A stretch of 64,000 bases of DNA. It comes from Rhizosaccharibacter radicis (GTDB taxonomy: Bacteria > Pseudomonadota > Alphaproteobacteria > Acetobacterales > Acetobacteraceae). The position numbers and the translations under genes are program-made. Of the stretch, positions 36,099 to 44,510 are shown piece by piece. Within the stretch, counting starts at the first letter, position 1. Every line of letters starts with the position of its first letter. The stretch lies in NCBI GenBank assembly GCA_024508355.1, contig JAMZEJ010000001.1, positions 372,001 through 436,000 of the forward strand. The letters run 5' to 3'. The notes beneath the pieces are model-generated. The model saw only the letters and a list, made by a program, of their open reading frames with translations, had not been told where the DNA came from and did no database searches.

Positions 36099-36572
36099 TG
36101 CGGGCCGACGCATCCGGAAAACGAAGAGGCCGCGACGGCAAATGAAACGCCAATACTCATCCTAGCCAGGATTTGCGAGGCGAGGACGCAGCCGCATGCG
36201 CGCTGCGCTCTCCGACCGAATGCGGAAGATCCATCACCGCTGTGCGCGGCAGACAGATCGCGAAACCTGAGTTGGGGGCGGAGACGGTTGGTGAGGAAGC
36301 GGTCCTTGCCCATGGCGCGTCGAAGAATGCGGTGCATGCTGATCGCATCGGTCTCCCGGTCGGCGAACGCGTCCGCTCGGCCGCGGCCGGTGACTGGACG
36401 GCAGGCCGGATGTGCCGCGACGGCGCTTGAGGCGGCGCGCGCGCCTGCCGTCCGAGAAGCTCGCGCCGAGGTCATGATCGTTTCGTCGTCCGAGGCGCGA
36501 GATGGTGCCGAGCGGTCGCTGACGTTCGGCACACGTGCTAGAAACCCTGGGCCTCGTCCGAAGCTGAGCACG
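36099..36572. other. Gap with no recognisable gene
   Basis: These 474 bp have open frames on both strands but none shows a family motif or good start. They may hold decayed sequence. The promoter for the small membrane protein at 36573 should lie at its right end. Confidence 0.4.
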
Positions 36573-36788
36573 ATGACCAACCGTAGCCTGTTTCCCTTTC
36601 TCTGGTTCATCGGCGGCCTGCTTTGCGGCGCCGTCGGCATGTGGGCGCGTGACACGGCCGCGCATCGGGACTTCATGAACGCCTACGTTCACGACCACAC
36701 GGTGTTGGGCGAGATCGAGACGAACAAGAACAGTGGCCGTCCCCTCCCGGAGCTGCTGCGGCAGGCCGAGGAACATGCCCGGGAGTGA
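36573..36788 (+). CDS. Small membrane protein (71 aa)
   Basis: From ATG 36573 the frame gives a hydrophobic helix near the N-terminus (S-L-F-P-F-L-W-F-I-G-G-L-L-C-G-A-V-G-M) followed by a charged helical tail ending P-E-L-L-R-Q-A-E-E-H-A-R-E. The frame is open upstream but that part is Arg-rich and looks non-coding. The Shine-Dalgarno is weak. Function unknown. It is the last apparently normal chromosomal gene before the tRNA-Thr hotspot. Confidence 0.5.
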   Translation: MTNRSLFPFLWFIGGLLCGAVGMWARDTAAHRDFMNAYVHDHTVLGEIETNKNSGRPLPELLRQAEEHARE

Positions 36789-37099
36789 TTCTGGGAGGGG
36801 ACGAACCGGCTGGCTGAAACAACAGCAGCAGGTGGCGCCCGGAGCCTCCAGGTATCCTCGTTGCCACATGGCAGCCGGGAGGCGATCTTGCTTCTGCGGA
36901 GGCTAGGACTGGATCGGCATCCAGGGCTTCATCCTGGTCCACAACCACAATGGTGTCCGTCTCGGTCAGGCGCGCTTCTCGTTCGGGAGAGCCTGACGAA
37001 AGCCCGGCCGGCGCCACCACGCACCGACCGGACCACTCCGCAGGACCCCTTCCCCTAGGCCGAGCCCACCCTACCGCTTTTCGGACCTCCGGCACGCAC

Positions 37100-37426
37100 G
37101 ACGGGAAAGCTGTCCTTGTGCCGTCAGCCGGAAAAGGCCGATCTGCCAAGGCCGCCACCACCACAGCCACTCCATTTCGTTGCCACGACCTGAGGCACAC
37201 CTTCGCCATCAGGGTCTTGCGGAAAAGGGTGCCGATCTACGATTTGGGCGGCCAACGAGGCCATAGCTCGGTCAAGACGACCGGATGTATGCAGCCTGAC
37301 TATCAAGGGCGTCCGGTGATCGCGTATCCGGGCTTCTGTCCGGGCGTGGGAGCGCGAACCGGCGCTGTGTGCGGCGCGTGCGTTTGGTCGAAGCCTTGCT
37401 ATCGCTGGCGTTGTGGTGCCGGGTGA
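37100..37426 (+). pseudogene. Remnant of a tyrosine recombinase (integrase) C-terminus
   Basis: The frame contains F-R-C-H-D-L-R-H-T-F-A-I (the H-x-x-R catalytic box) and R-G-H-S-S-V-K-T-T (the second His region) with normal spacing. Between them, helix B is altered. The expected Tyr-containing tail after K-T-T is replaced by G-C-M-Q-P-D-Y, and no N-terminal domain is present. It ends exactly at the 15-bp repeat of the tRNA-Thr 3' end (37414). It is a relic of an older integration event. The gap 36789-37100 to its left shows nothing else. Confidence 0.7.
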
Positions 37427-37428
37427 GG
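37414..37428. repeat. Left attachment-site repeat (copy of tRNA-Thr 3' end)
   Basis: TGGTGCCGGGTGAGG is identical to 39558-39572. That is the complement of the CCA end, discriminator base, acceptor stem and start of the T-arm of the tRNA-Thr gene. A direct repeat of a tRNA 3' end at the far border of an integrase-bearing segment is the classic footprint of tyrosine-recombinase integration. The enclosed segment is about 2.1 kb. Confidence 0.75.
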
Positions 37429-37583
37429 AGCACGAGGTAGACCGAGCAACCTCTAACGATAACAGCGGCTTATGAGGGCCCTGTTCGCGGTCTCTGTATT
37501 ACTGGTTCGGTCCACTGGGAAGGCTATCGCGCTGCGGCACCAGCCCGGCGGATGGGACCCTGTAACCGATCCTTGAAGAGGCA

Positions 37584-37621
37584 GGTGGGGGTTCGAGGGG
37601 CGGCGATAGAGGACCCCCACC
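37584..37621. other. Perfect 9-bp stem-loop inside the island
   Basis: GGTGGGGGT (37584-37592) pairs with ACCCCCACC (37613-37621) around a 20-nt loop. No T-run follows on either strand. The remaining gap (37430-37840) has no recognisable gene. Confidence 0.4.
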
Positions 37622-37840
37622 CCCTCCCGCGGATCCCAGCCCGAAAATCTACAGCCAACCCTCCGGCCGGCAACGCCCGACCTACGACTACAACAACTTC
37701 AATGAAGCCGACTTTTTGAAACGATCTGGTTCAGGCCCCCAGGGGGTCACAAACGCGGCGGCGAAACGCGCGGCGCGTACGGGCACAGCACGCCGCCGGC
37801 GCAGCGTGACGGATGATGGTGAAGGTGATGCGGCGCCGCG

Positions 37841-38107
37841 GTGAGGCCGTGGTGGGCAACGCTGACATGGGAAGAGCGGCTGTCGGCGGTGGCTCCTTAC
37901 GTCAACTGGATCGAGAGCGGGATCCTGGTAGACGCGATACGGGTGCTGGGGGACCGCCACGTCCCCGCTCTGCCGCTGTACGACGGACTGCTGGTGAAGC
38001 GTAAGGATGTCGAGCCGGCGCAGGAGGTGCTTGCGGACCGTTTCGCGGCCCGGATGGGTGGGGTGCGACCAACCATCACAACAGCAAGTGCGGTGGAGAC
38101 AGTGTAA
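37841..38107 (+). CDS. Island ORF, possible C-terminal fragment of a replication-type protein
   Basis: A GTG-started frame of 88 residues (W-E-E-R-L-S-A-V-A-P-Y-V, A-L-P-L-Y-D-G-L-L-V-K-R-K-D-V, F-A-A-R-M-G-G-V-R-P-T-I). The 'P-L-Y-D-G-L-L-V' strand followed by an acidic helix is reminiscent of the C-terminal 'H-D-x' region of phage or plasmid polymerase/primase-like proteins. I cannot confirm this. It lacks the N-terminal domains such proteins have, so if real it is a truncated relic. Directly upstream of the muramidase-like gene. Confidence 0.35.
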   Translation: MRPWWATLTWEERLSAVAPYVNWIESGILVDAIRVLGDRHVPALPLYDGLLVKRKDVEPAQEVLADRFAARMGGVRPTITTASAVETV

Positions 38108-38135
38108 AGTAGACGAAAAGGCCTCCGAGAATGTT

Positions 38136-38506
38136 ATGCCAGATTTTCGTGCAAAGCGATATGGAAAGGCGATGAAGGACCCGAGGCAGGTCCCATGCTC
38201 ATCTGCTGAAGCTCTGCACGTTGCAATGCGATTAGAAGGCGTGCCAGTCAACGACGTTGATGACCTGCTGTGGATCATGGCACAGGAATCCGTTGGGGTT
38301 CCTGGCCTGCCAAACAGTTCAGGTTCGTCTACCGCCTCGGGCCTGTTTCAACTGACGCAAGGGCAACGGGACAGATTCTATCCAGTGGAACAGCATCTAT
38401 CGGCAATCCTATCGACGAGGCCCGTGGAGGCATACGGTATAGTTACGACCGGTATGGCTCCGCCGCCGTAGCTCGTAAATTCTGGGAGAAGCACCATTGG
38501 TACTGA
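38136..38506 (+). pseudogene. Muramidase/lytic-transglycosylase-like gene with a -1 frameshift
   Basis: Frame 1 (from ATG 38136) reads a helical start and L-L-W-I-M-A-Q-E-S-V-G-V-P, with the catalytic-type Glu in Q-E-S, then S-G-L-F-Q-L-T-Q-G-Q-R-D-R-F-Y-P. The matching end, S-G-T-A-S-I-G-N-P-I-D-E-A-R-G-G-I and R-Y-G-S-A-A-V-A-R-K-F-W, is in another frame ending at 38506. Restoring one base near 38390 (for example CCC for CC before AGTGG) gives one continuous roughly 124-residue lysozyme-like domain with the usual A-x-x-F-W-x-x-H-x-W-Y end. No signal peptide. GC content is visibly lower than the flanks. Either a true pseudogene, a sequencing error, or recoded. Confidence 0.7.
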
Positions 38507-38511
38507 GATGC

Positions 38512-38984
38512 GTGATGATCGCCGCGGCAGTTTTTGCAACAGTACCATGCAGTGCTACTCCCTCAAGGCATCCGCCAGGATGTTATGAGGTCCCTAAACC
38601 ATTGCGAGGTCCTTCGAACCGCGTTCTCGGCAACGACAAGCTGACACAGGATTTCAAGGATGACTTGTTTTGGGCCATACATCACGTGCCGATGTCAGCC
38701 GCGGGCCATTTTGATCTGGCAGAGGTTGGATGCGGTGCTGGTTGCATTCAATTGGCAGCCGTGAACCAATATGACGGGAAAGTTTTTTGGCTACTCCAAA
38801 CAATAGCAACTGGCCCACCCATATGCTTCAGCCTATATCTTACAGCGCGACAAGTAGACTGATAGAAGTCCATGGACAACTTGATGAAACGGGAGAAGCG
38901 GGGGTATTCTATTATTCTCTAGACGACAATGGATTTAAACGTCTAGCATCTGTAGACGCACGGAAATGCCCCGACTTGAATTAA
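38512..38984 (+). pseudogene. Small secreted protein gene with a frameshift in a T6 run
   Basis: The start is GTG 38512 or ATG 38515; a signal peptide (M-I-A-A-A-V-F-A-T-V-P-C-S-A) precedes a small domain with V-G-C-G-A-G-C-I-Q and D-G-K-V-F. The continuation (N-S-N-W-P, S-R-L-I-E-V-H-G, F-Y-Y-S-L-D-D-N-G-F) is in a different frame from 38787 to 38984. The break coincides with six T residues at 38783-38788; seven would join the frames. The restored protein is about 155 residues, with paired Cys and an all-beta look. Exported, function unknown; its tight coupling to the muramidase-like gene suggests a partner, possibly an inhibitor. Confidence 0.6.
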
Positions 38985-39480
38985 ATCAATGTCAACGAGT
39001 CCGAGATGGGCGCGGGGGCACCCTCACATCGCACATCTTCAGCCACGTCCCATTCTCCCATCGGGAACCGGAACACGTCAGCGAAGACGGCCGCGAGCGG
39101 CCAGTGGAGCCCGGACCACGCCGCCCCGGTGCGGCATCGCGTTTCCAAAGCGCCAGTTGGCGACCGTAGAACAGGCCGGACAGAGCGTGGAGCTGCTCCG
39201 GGCTCAGCGGCTCGGCGCCCTTGTGGGCCGCTTCGAAGATCCCCTGAGCCTTCTTCAGTGCCGCCGGCCAGAGCCGTTTCGCCTCCGCGAGGTCCCGCGT
39301 CCCGAGCGTCCACTTCAGCTCCAGGTGACGTTTCCCCGGCCGCCCAAGCACCTCCGCAACGGCCGCCTGCATCGCCTTTGGAACCGCCTGTCGGAACCAG
39401 AAGATGCCAGTCTTGGAGTGCCTCCAGGGGCTGACCATGAAGTGACTTACCTGTCCCCAGCGTTGGGCCATATGGATCAC
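38981..39480 (-). pseudogene. Truncated, frameshifted phage integrase N-terminus next to tRNA-Thr
   Basis: Reading away from the tRNA, the frame from about 39480 gives an N-terminal integrase domain: G-I-F-W-F-R-Q-A-V-P-K-A-M, L-E-L-K-W-T-L-G-T-R-D-L-A-E-A-K-R-L-W. This is the SAM-like/N-terminal DNA-binding pattern of tyrosine recombinases that begin 'YyfRr.vP ... slgT.d..eA'. Near 39130 the coding frame shifts (to W-P-L-A-A-V-F-A-D-V-F-R-F-P), then stops. No catalytic domain is present. Its place directly inside the tRNA-proximal att repeat marks it as the integrase that mobilised the island. Confidence 0.7.
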
Positions 39481-39557
39481 CTCTCTGTATCACCAGAGGG
39501 TCCGCAAAGCCTTCTACTCGCTGAAGACATTGATCTTCCTCGGCTTTTGCCAAGGCC

Positions 39558-39632
<75 letters not shown>

Positions 39633-39639
39633 AACCTGT

Positions 39640-40110
39640 TGATCCGGCTCGCTATCGCTGCCCGAACCGCCCGCGACCAGTCGAACGTTCTTTCGAAAGC
39701 GTTCAACTTTCGTCCCAGCCTGGGCAGCTTGTAACCGGTCCATCGCCGCCTGTGCAAACGTCCGATCCGGTCTGACGTAGACCGCGACCACGATGCAGGT
39801 CTTGTGCCTGGAGACGGCCCGGATTCGGTCGTCCGTGCATCCTCCAGCCCCGAGCCCGGTCGCCAGCGTCCGCCGCAGGTCCCGGATCTGGAGGTCGTTC
39901 GGCAGACCCGCTGCCCCCGGATCTTCGCGAACAGGTGCTTGAATGCGCTTGCTCTGAAGGGTTCGGCCGTCGTCTCGCTGATGACGATCTGGATGGCCCG
40001 GCGAGGGGTCGCATCGCATCCGCGATCGGCGTCGGGCCGGCGGCGATGGATTGGCTGACGACGATGGATGCCATCCGGGGACGCCTGCGGTTCTTCTCCA
40101 CCAGAGAACG
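39640..40110 (-). pseudogene. Frameshifted C-terminal half of a second phage integrase
   Basis: On the minus strand, pieces in two or three frames reconstruct a tyrosine recombinase: I-Q-I-V-I-S-E-T-T-A-E-P-F-R-A-S-A-F-K-H (about 40000-39930), then L-Q-I-R-D-L-R-R-T-L-A-T (H-x-x-R replaced by R-D-L-R), then I-R-A-V-S-R-H-K-T and V-Y-V-R-P-D with the nucleophile-type Tyr near 39780. The segment ends at the 5' side of the tRNA gene and is cut on its own 5' side, where phage genes on the plus strand begin. It is a different protein from the integrase fragment on the other side of the tRNA. Confidence 0.65.
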
Positions 40111-40328
40111 ACGCGGGCACCTATCGCCGCGACCTCAATTTCCTGATCGAATACCTTACCGTCCAGACGATGTCGGCGCCGATGCTGGCCGGGATCGGCC
40201 TGCTGCACGTGCTCGGGGTCAATATCGGCTTCGGTGGCGGGGCACCGATCGGCGGCGTCCAGGTGGACGGCACCGGCAACATCCTGACCGACGCAGCGGG
40301 TCAGCCGCTGGTGGAGACTGCGCCTTGA
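40068..40328 (+). pseudogene. 3' fragment of a phage tail-region gene
   Basis: About 75 in-frame residues from roughly 40105 look genuine (N-D-A-G-T-Y-R-R-D-L-N-F-L-I-E-Y-L, then a G-I-G-L-L-H-V-L-G-V-N-I-G-F-G hydrophobic region and a Q-V-D-G-T-G-N-I-L-T-D end). Upstream the frame runs into the integrase remnant, so the gene has lost its 5' end at a recombination junction. Its stop overlaps the next start (TTGA at 40325-40328), the coupling expected of adjacent phage tail genes. Confidence 0.5.
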
Positions 40329-42400
40329 GGACGATCCTGCTCGCCACCGTCGCGCTCTGGCCGATGGCGGCCGCCGCTCAGCAATCGATCCCGGTCCAGC
40401 AGCTCGCCACGTCGGTCGCAGCGAAGATCCAGGCGACGGGCTTTGCCGGGATCAATCTGGGCCAGGGCACGGCCAATGGCGTCGCCCTGTCGGCCGTGCA
40501 ATCACAGGCTGCCTCGGCACTCCATCTGGATGCGAACGGCAAGCTCTCTGGGAAGACGATCAGCGGCGGCGACGTCTCGGCCGCGCTCTACAACCTCAAC
40601 GCGGCCACAGCTACGTCTCGCTCTCTGCGGGACAAGTTCAGCGAGATCGTGGATGTCAAGGACAGCCGGGCGGTGGGCGACGGCCTGGCCAACGACACGG
40701 CCGCGATCAATGCGGCGATCGCCACCGCGAACGCCAACCTGGCCAGGTTCCGCGCCACGGCGCTCTACCTGCCGCCGGGTTCCTACCGCGTCGGGACCCT
40801 AAACCCGATCCTCGACCCGCAGGGGGTGCCGTTCGCGGTGTATGGCGCCAGCGGTGCGGCGCGCCTGATCGAGACGCAGGCGGGTGTGGATACCCTGTCG
40901 ATCCAGGAAACCAAGCCCACCGGAGCGCCGGGCGGGTTCGCCACGGCGGCGGCGGTGGACATCTCGGTGTCCTACCAGAATGCCGGCCAGGGCAGGTCTG
41001 GCATCAGCTTCGTCGGCATGCCCATCACGAGCGGTGGCGGCGGGATGCGCCCCTACTTCTCGAACGTGAACTGCCTCAGCCTCGGCAGCGGCGTGCTGAC
41101 CAACTGCGTCCGCATGTGGGATGTATCGAACGCGTCCGGCTTCAATCTGCGGAACGCCTCGATCGGCAACGGCAACGGCGATCCGAACGGGGGCACCGCA
41201 CTGGCGATCGGCGCAACGGCCGACCAGGAAACGCGCAACTACAGCAACGACGGTGCTTTCTTCGGCATCGTGCAGGGTGGTGGGTTCGCCGCGGTGCGGA
41301 TGACGAACCACATCGAGGGCCTGCATCTGGAGGATGTCACGGCCGTGGGCAGTAGCTACCTGCTGTACGGCCCCGCCTGGAACGGCACGACCCACCCCTA
41401 CGGGCCAAGCTGGCTCACGCTGGCGCACAGCCACGGCAACAACACCGTCGCGGGTGTCTATCTCGAAGACGCAGGCAGCATCCACCTGCACGACAACCTG
41501 ATTTTCAGCACCAACCAGGGCAGCAACTTCCCGACCTACGCGCCGAACGCGCTCCTGCCCCTGAACTGGTCCGCGTTACTGTCAGGCCATCAGTGGGGCT
41601 GGGCGGCCGTCTGGTGCACCAACTGCCGGGGGTACGAGGTTTCGCACAACGAACTTTATGGCAACACGAACCCTGGGCAATCCGCCACGGGCGTGCTGCT
41701 GGACATGGCAGCCATCAACGGCAACGCGACCCCGACCGATCTGCACCCAGGGGTCGTGTCCGACAACATGATCCAGGCGATGTCGTCCGGCCCGATGCAG
41801 ATCGGCAGCGCCTACAACAACGTCGCGATCACGGGCAACATCGAGATCAACACCGCGGTGCCGTTGGGACAGTTCCTGCCGTCCGGTGCGGTGCTGGCCG
41901 GAAACGTCCAGGACGGCGCCCCCTTCGACATCGGCGTGATGGGCAACGTCGCCTATATCAAGCCGCCGCTGGATAGCCTGACGATCAACCACGAGCTGAC
42001 GGTCAACGGCAACGCCACGTTGCAGAACACGAACGTGCTAGCAGGGAAGTCGATCGCTCTCGGCACCGGCGTGGGCAAGACCTCGGTCGGGGTATCGGGC
42101 GACGGGGCGGGTAACCTGAACATCACCGGATCGACCATCACCACGGGCGCATCGACCGTTGATGGGACGGCTACCCAACGGAACAGCACCACCAACGGGC
42201 TACAGGCGATCCCGATCATGAGCACGGCGGCCTTGCCGAGCGGGTGCACCGCCCGCCAGATCGCCTACGCCTCGGACGGCCGGAAGCCCAACGAAGCCTC
42301 AGGGGCCGGCTCGGGCGTGCTCGTGTTCTGCTCTCCTGGCACCAAGGGCGGCGCGACGACGTGGATCTCGGTCCTGTCTGGCGCAACTGTCACGAACTGA
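40325..42400 (+). CDS. Phage tailspike-like beta-helix protein
   Basis: The protein has 691 residues from TTG 40325, with GGAG 8 nt upstream. The first 20 residues look like a signal peptide (R-T-I-L-L-A-T-V-A-L-W-P-M-A-A-A-A-Q-Q), which is unusual for a virion protein. Around residues 108-157 is the pectate-lyase-3/tailspike head signature: A-V-G-D-G-L-A-N-D-T-A-A-I-N-A-A-I, then L-Y-L-P-P-G-S-Y-R-V-G. The middle is rich in short Asn/Gly turns (H-N-E-L-Y-G-N-T, S-D-N-M-I-Q-A) typical of a right-handed beta helix. The C-terminus has fibre-like repeats (V-N-G-N-A-T-L-Q-N-T-N-V-L-A-G-K-S). It likely binds or cleaves a surface polysaccharide. Confidence 0.75.
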   Translation: MRTILLATVALWPMAAAAQQSIPVQQLATSVAAKIQATGFAGINLGQGTANGVALSAVQSQAASALHLDANGKLSGKTISGGDVSAALYNLNAATATSRSLRDKFSEIVDVKDSRAVGDGLANDTAAINAAIATANANLARFRATALYLPPGSYRVGTLNPILDPQGVPFAVYGASGAARLIETQAGVDTLSIQETKPTGAPGGFATAAAVDISVSYQNAGQGRSGISFVGMPITSGGGGMRPYFSNVNCLSLGSGVLTNCVRMWDVSNASGFNLRNASIGNGNGDPNGGTALAIGATADQETRNYSNDGAFFGIVQGGGFAAVRMTNHIEGLHLEDVTAVGSSYLLYGPAWNGTTHPYGPSWLTLAHSHGNNTVAGVYLEDAGSIHLHDNLIFSTNQGSNFPTYAPNALLPLNWSALLSGHQWGWAAVWCTNCRGYEVSHNELYGNTNPGQSATGVLLDMAAINGNATPTDLHPGVVSDNMIQAMSSGPMQIGSAYNNVAITGNIEINTAVPLGQFLPSGAVLAGNVQDGAPFDIGVMGNVAYIKPPLDSLTINHELTVNGNATLQNTNVLAGKSIALGTGVGKTSVGVSGDGAGNLNITGSTITTGASTVDGTATQRNSTTNGLQAIPIMSTAALPSGCTARQIAYASDGRKPNEASGAGSGVLVFCSPGTKGGATTWISVLSGATVTN

Positions 42401-42441
42401 CGACCGCCCTCCCGGAGGGGGGCACTCCCCAAGGAAGAAGC

Positions 42442-42960
42442 ATGAGCGACACCACCGGAGGCTTGCCTTCGGGGAGCGGAACTATGTCCGGTGGTTTGGG
42501 CATTAACACCCCTATCGTGACCGGGAGTGGAGGCTCTGGCGGGTCCGGCACCGCCCCTGCAGGTGCCGGGTCAACCGTCACAACGCCGCCTGCGCCGGCA
42601 TACGCCCATGTCGTCACTGCGGAAGGGCGGTGCGTCAGTCGTCTCCGAACGGGGTGGAGCGTCTTGCCGGCGTGGTGGCCGGCGAGCCGCCTTCCCCGAA
42701 GCGGCTGGTGCTTCTGGCGGCGATGGCAGGGGCATACAATCCTCATCAGCGCCGACGACGAGTCCGCCTTGGCCAAGGAGATGAAGGCAGCGGTTTCCGC
42801 CGACGCCGATGTGCTGGATCGGAATTATTCGTCCTCCTGCGGCGACAGCCCTCCACGAATAACGCGGCGGCGTTTGGCTGCGGCTCAAGGAGGGCGGACG
42901 GCAGCGCGATCAGCTTCTGTGGTGCTTCTTCGGGCACAAAATGTCCGCATTCCTCGATGA
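42442..42960 (+). CDS. Phage-associated hypothetical protein, Gly/Ser/Thr-rich N-terminus
   Basis: The start ATG 42442 has a good GGAAG ribosome site 4 nt upstream and lies 41 bp after the tailspike gene. The first roughly 62 residues are Gly/Ser/Thr/Pro-rich (S-G-G-L-G-I-N-T-P-I-V-T-G-S-G-G), plausible for a small phage tail or lysis-cassette protein. After that the composition changes to Arg/Trp-rich sequence that looks like an out-of-frame reading, so the true gene may end early or be frameshifted. Its tail overlaps the hydrolase remnant on the other strand. Confidence 0.4.
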   Translation: MSDTTGGLPSGSGTMSGGLGINTPIVTGSGGSGGSGTAPAGAGSTVTTPPAPAYAHVVTAEGRCVSRLRTGWSVLPAWWPASRLPRSGWCFWRRWQGHTILISADDESALAKEMKAAVSADADVLDRNYSSSCGDSPPRITRRRLAAAQGGRTAARSASVVLLRAQNVRIPR

Positions 42961-43075
42961 TCGTGCAGCGTGGGTCGTCGGCAACGCGACGGAGCTGTTC
43001 CTGGACGGCCTCTGCCTCCAGCCAGAAAAACGCCGACACCAGCTTTTCCCGTTGGGATGGTGAAACGGGACGCAC
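42880..43075 (-). pseudogene. C-terminal remnant of an alpha/beta hydrolase
   Basis: On the minus strand the frame reads R-V-A-D-D-P-R-C-T-I-I-E-E-C-G-H-F-V-P-E-E-A-P-Q-K-L. E-C-G-H-F-x-x-E-E-x-P is the catalytic-His end of haloalkane/epoxide-hydrolase-like enzymes. The nucleophile part is absent because the upstream DNA is occupied by the esterase terminator region. It is a 5'-truncated relic at the junction between phage DNA and the chromosomal esterase. Confidence 0.6.
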
Positions 43076-43107
43076 AGCTTCGTTAGAGAACTGGTCCTCG
43101 GGGTTCG

Positions 43108-43138
43108 GTCCCGCCCTCCTGGCGCCACAAGGCGGGAC
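43108..43138 (-). terminator. Stem-loop just after the esterase gene
   Basis: GTCCCGCC (43108-43115) pairs with GGCGGGAC (43131-43138) around a 15-nt loop, 13 nt beyond the esterase stop on the minus strand. No T-run follows, so terminator function is uncertain. Confidence 0.4.
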
Positions 43139-43151
43139 ATCGAATCGCCTT

Positions 43152-44117
43152 TCACGTTCGCAGGCGTTCTCCCAACAACGTCGCGATCTCGTTCGTCGCG
43201 TCGAGGCACGCCTTGGAATGCATCGTCATCTGGATGATGCCGTGCGGCAGATCCGGATAGTGGAGGTAGGCGATATCGTTGCCGGCGGCGGCCAGCTTGC
43301 GGGCGTAGGCGTGACCGACATCCCTCAGCATGTCGAACCCGCAGGTGACCAGAATGGCAGGCGGTAGGTTGCGGAAATCCTCGGCGTTCAGGGGAGTGAT
43401 GTAGGGCTGGGAATAGTCGATGCCCGGCGGCAGCAGCGACCACACGAACAGCAGCACACCCGCCGTGTCGACATAGCCGCCCGAGACGTTCTCGACCCCG
43501 GCGGCAGTCTCGAACGGCATCTTCGCTTCGGGGTACAGCGGGAGCTGGAGCTTGAGGACGGGGCCGCCCTCGTTGCGCAGCTTCTGCGTGATGACGCAGG
43601 TTTGATTGCCGCCCGCGGAGTCGCCGCCGAGCGCGATGCGCATTGCATCGACACCGCGAACGGCGGCGTGGTCGAACAGCCAGCGGACGACGAACTCGCC
43701 CTCCTCGATCTGCACCGGCCATTGGTATTCGGGAGCGAGCTTGTAATCGACCGCATATACCTGGATGCGCGCGACCTCGCAGAAACGGCGCATCGCCGTC
43801 TCGAACTGGTCGAGCGAGCCGACGATGTACCCGCCGCCGTGCAGGTAGATCAACGCGGGGAGGGGGCCGTCGCCGGCATCGGTCGGATGGTAGCAGCGCA
43901 CGGGCACCGTGCCGTGTGGGCCGGCCAGCCCCAGATGTTCGACCCGTCCGACGGGTGGGGGATCCTTGTCGATGAAGGCGTCATGCTCGCGGCGCTGGAC
44001 GTGGATCGGCTTGTGCGCACCCAGCACCGGCCCCGTCTTCATCCATTCGGCGATCTCGGCATCCTTGGTGCCGCTGGTCACGGCATCGGGGATGGTGGCG
44101 GCGGTATAGATCGGCAT
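43152..44117 (-). CDS. HSL-family alpha/beta-hydrolase (acetyl esterase/lipase type)
   Basis: The protein has 321 residues from ATG 44117. Family signatures are intact: L-I-Y-L-H-G-G-G-Y (oxyanion H-G-G-G) near residue 90, G-G-D-S-A-G-G-N near 165 (nucleophile Ser), then T-C-G-F-D-M-L-R-D near 265 (catalytic Asp) and L-P-H-G-I-I-Q near 295 (catalytic His). It hydrolyses short-chain esters in the cytoplasm. A single-gene unit bounded by mobile-element remnants on both sides (hydrolase/phage on the left, IS3 orfA on the right), so it may have been acquired with them. Confidence 0.88.
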   Translation of the reverse strand: MPIYTAATIPDAVTSGTKDAEIAEWMKTGPVLGAHKPIHVQRREHDAFIDKDPPPVGRVEHLGLAGPHGTVPVRCYHPTDAGDGPLPALIYLHGGGYIVGSLDQFETAMRRFCEVARIQVYAVDYKLAPEYQWPVQIEEGEFVVRWLFDHAAVRGVDAMRIALGGDSAGGNQTCVITQKLRNEGGPVLKLQLPLYPEAKMPFETAAGVENVSGGYVDTAGVLLFVWSLLPPGIDYSQPYITPLNAEDFRNLPPAILVTCGFDMLRDVGHAYARKLAAAGNDIAYLHYPDLPHGIIQMTMHSKACLDATNEIATLLGERLRT

Positions 44118-44258
44118 GGCTGGTCGCACTTGCGGTCGAAGGGAGGAAAAGGGTGTACCTCGTGGGCGGGTTGACGCGCCCATTGGCTCACACTGGCCTG
44201 CTCCCGGAGAAGTGGTTCTCCTTGAAGTATGGGCTCAAGCCAGGTGAAGGACGGTTCG

Positions 44259-44510
44259 ATGTCCAGAACGCGGCACAAGCCGGACGAGATTGTCACGAAG
44301 CCGCGGCAGCTTGAGCTGCTGACGGCGCAGGGCGAGACGGTCGCGGAGGCCATCCGATCGATCGGGGTGACCGAGGTGACGTATCGTCGCCGGCGCCTGG
44401 CGTGTGGCGGCCTCGAGGGCGATCAGGTGAAGCGGCTGAAAGAGCTCGAGGCCGAGAACGCGCGGCTGCGTCGGGCTATCTCGGACCTCACGCCTGAGAA
44501 GCTGATCTAG
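44259..44510 (+). mobile_element. IS3-family orfA fragment
   Basis: From ATG 44259 (83 residues) the frame reads K-P-D-E-I-V-T-K-P-R-Q-L-E-L-L, S-I-G-V-T-E-V-T-Y-R-R-R-R and then R-L-K-E-L-E-A-E-N-A-R-L-R-R-A-I-S-D-L. This is the helix-turn-helix plus leucine-zipper layout of IS3-family OrfA (IS407/IS2-like). It ends at a TAG about where OrfA normally ends, and no orfB follows, so the element is dead here. A hairpin (CTAGCGG at 44507-44513 with CCGCTAG at 44520-44526) spans the stop. Confidence 0.7.

Noticed and set aside
37584-37610. GGGGGTTCGA as a second tRNA T-arm or att copy
   Set aside because: Only 10 bases match the tRNA-Thr T-arm and the rest of a cloverleaf is absent; the true repeat is at 37414.
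42556-42567. GGTGCCGGGT as a third att copy
   Set aside because: Only about 10 bp match and it lies inside a plausible coding frame with no border features.
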